Shown one piece after another: positions 63,723-64,000 of a DNA stretch of 64,000 bases. Every line of letters begins with the position of its first letter. The first letter of the stretch is position 1. The stretch is from Halobacterium zhouii. GTDB taxonomy: Archaea > Halobacteriota > Halobacteria > Halobacteriales > Halobacteriaceae. The position numbers and the translations under genes were made by a program. The stretch spans positions 1,984,001 through 2,048,000 of the forward strand of contig NZ_CP089593.1 of the NCBI RefSeq assembly GCF_021249405.1. Direction: 5' to 3'. A model generated the notes under the pieces. It was not told where the DNA came from. It made no database searches and saw only the letters and a program-made list of their open reading frames with translations.

Positions 63723-63754
63723 AGCGGTGTCCACGGCCGCTGACTGTGTGATAA

Positions 63755-64000
63755 TCAGACGAGCGCCGACGCCGTGAGCGTGACTCCGACGCCGGTCGCC
63801 AGCCAGTCCATAGGCCGGTACGAGAGGGGTGGTTGCGTCGGATTCCACGCGAAACAGCGAGCGCGAAGCGCCACACTCAGGCGGTCAGCGCGCTCGAACG
63901 CCCGCCGGAGACCGCCGACGGCGACGAGGCGAACGCGCTCGCGGAGCGACCGTTCGCTCCCGAGGCGGGCGTTCACGGCGTTCCGCCGACCCGCCAGGTC
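63755..64000 (-). CDS. EcfT/CbiQ-like ECF transporter transmembrane protein, 3' part
   Basis: Only the last 81 residues are visible, running open off the window's end. They include RAFERADRLSVALRARCFAW, the conserved region of EcfT/CbiQ near the coupling helices, and a final helix YRPMDWLATGVGVTLTASALV. This subunit holds the two ATPases and a substrate-binding S component in cobalt, biotin or similar transporters. Which substrate it serves cannot be said from this piece. It is convergent with the copper-type gene, 32 bases apart. Confidence 0.75.
   Translation of the reverse strand, partial: DLAGRRNAVNARLGSERSLRERVRLVAVGGLRRAFERADRLSVALRARCFAWNPTQPPLSYRPMDWLATGVGVTLTASALV

Overview
The window is a contiguous piece of a haloarchaeal (class Halobacteria) chromosome. 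The proteins are rich in Asp and Glu, the DNA is strongly GC-rich with GC-ending codons, and the gene set is archaeal: CetZ, archaeosine enzymes, PAN, SecDF, aIF5B, TrmY, Pus10, NOB1, NucS and the F420 cofactor genes. The content looks like the Halobacterium/Halarchaeum side of the class, but I cannot place the genus from sequence alone. Most of it is ordinary, densely packed housekeeping DNA. The accessory material is a set of hairpin-rich dispersed repeats, a region of surface-protein genes, and a tRNA with an att-like duplication.

Layout. 1-5 kb: 5' end of trkA, a stand-alone RAM-domain regulator, a solitary 2-oxoacid dehydrogenase E1-alpha gene, tmk, a lipoprotein and an NDUFA9-like SDR. 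5-13.4 kb: cetZ overlapping a membrane-protein gene, then cofC, cofG and cofH for F420 with small membrane proteins between them, and purC. 13.4-18.7 kb: an MscS-type TM-helix protein, a VanZ protein, a membrane-anchored sulfite-oxidase-fold molybdoenzyme, the archaeosine radical SAM protein RaSEA, and purS-purQ. 18.7-26.2 kb: a PGF-pre-PGF surface protein, a 1457-residue secreted glycoprotein, a winged-helix regulator and a CBS protein. 26.2-33.5 kb: arcS and tgtA, a Nudix hydrolase, a P-loop kinase, an internally duplicated protein and a PQQ-propeller lipoprotein. 33.5-41.7 kb: tRNA-Pro(CGG) with an att-like duplication, katG, trmY divergent from pus10-rnhB, and the DNA-repair pair nucS/ogt. 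41.7-52.4 kb: secF-secD, a second DUF457 protein, a J-domain/ferredoxin fusion, pgi, a CPBP protease, and the PRC-barrel/nob1 pair. 52.4-64 kb: infB, pdaD, pan, pepF, an M28 peptidase, truA, hisS, a Cys-rich copper-type protein and the 3' part of an ecfT/cbiQ gene.

Genes that work together. tRNA modification is a strong theme. TgtA, ArcS and RaSEA make archaeosine-15. Pus10 makes pseudouridine-54 (and usually 55) and TrmY methylates position 54. TruA makes pseudouridine 38-40. PdaD supplies agmatine, which archaea need for agmatidine in tRNA-Ile2. CofC/G/H make coenzyme F420. PurC/S/Q act in purine synthesis. NOB1 and aIF5B act in 30S maturation and initiation.

The most unusual signal is a family of dispersed non-coding elements at about 7.9, 28.1, 37.8, 47.7 and 52.4 kb. 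Full copies have complementary termini ending in a GAAAGCCCC / GGGGCTTTC core, a conserved central stem built on CCCCTTTCA / TGAAAGGGG, and two side arms that form their own hairpins. The stem sequences differ between copies while pairing is kept, which suggests selection on a folded structure. A related hairpin cluster sits alone at 41.8 kb. The second most unusual item is the molybdoenzyme at 14.8 kb, where five membrane helices carry an apparent internal twin-arginine signal before an extracytoplasmic Moco domain.
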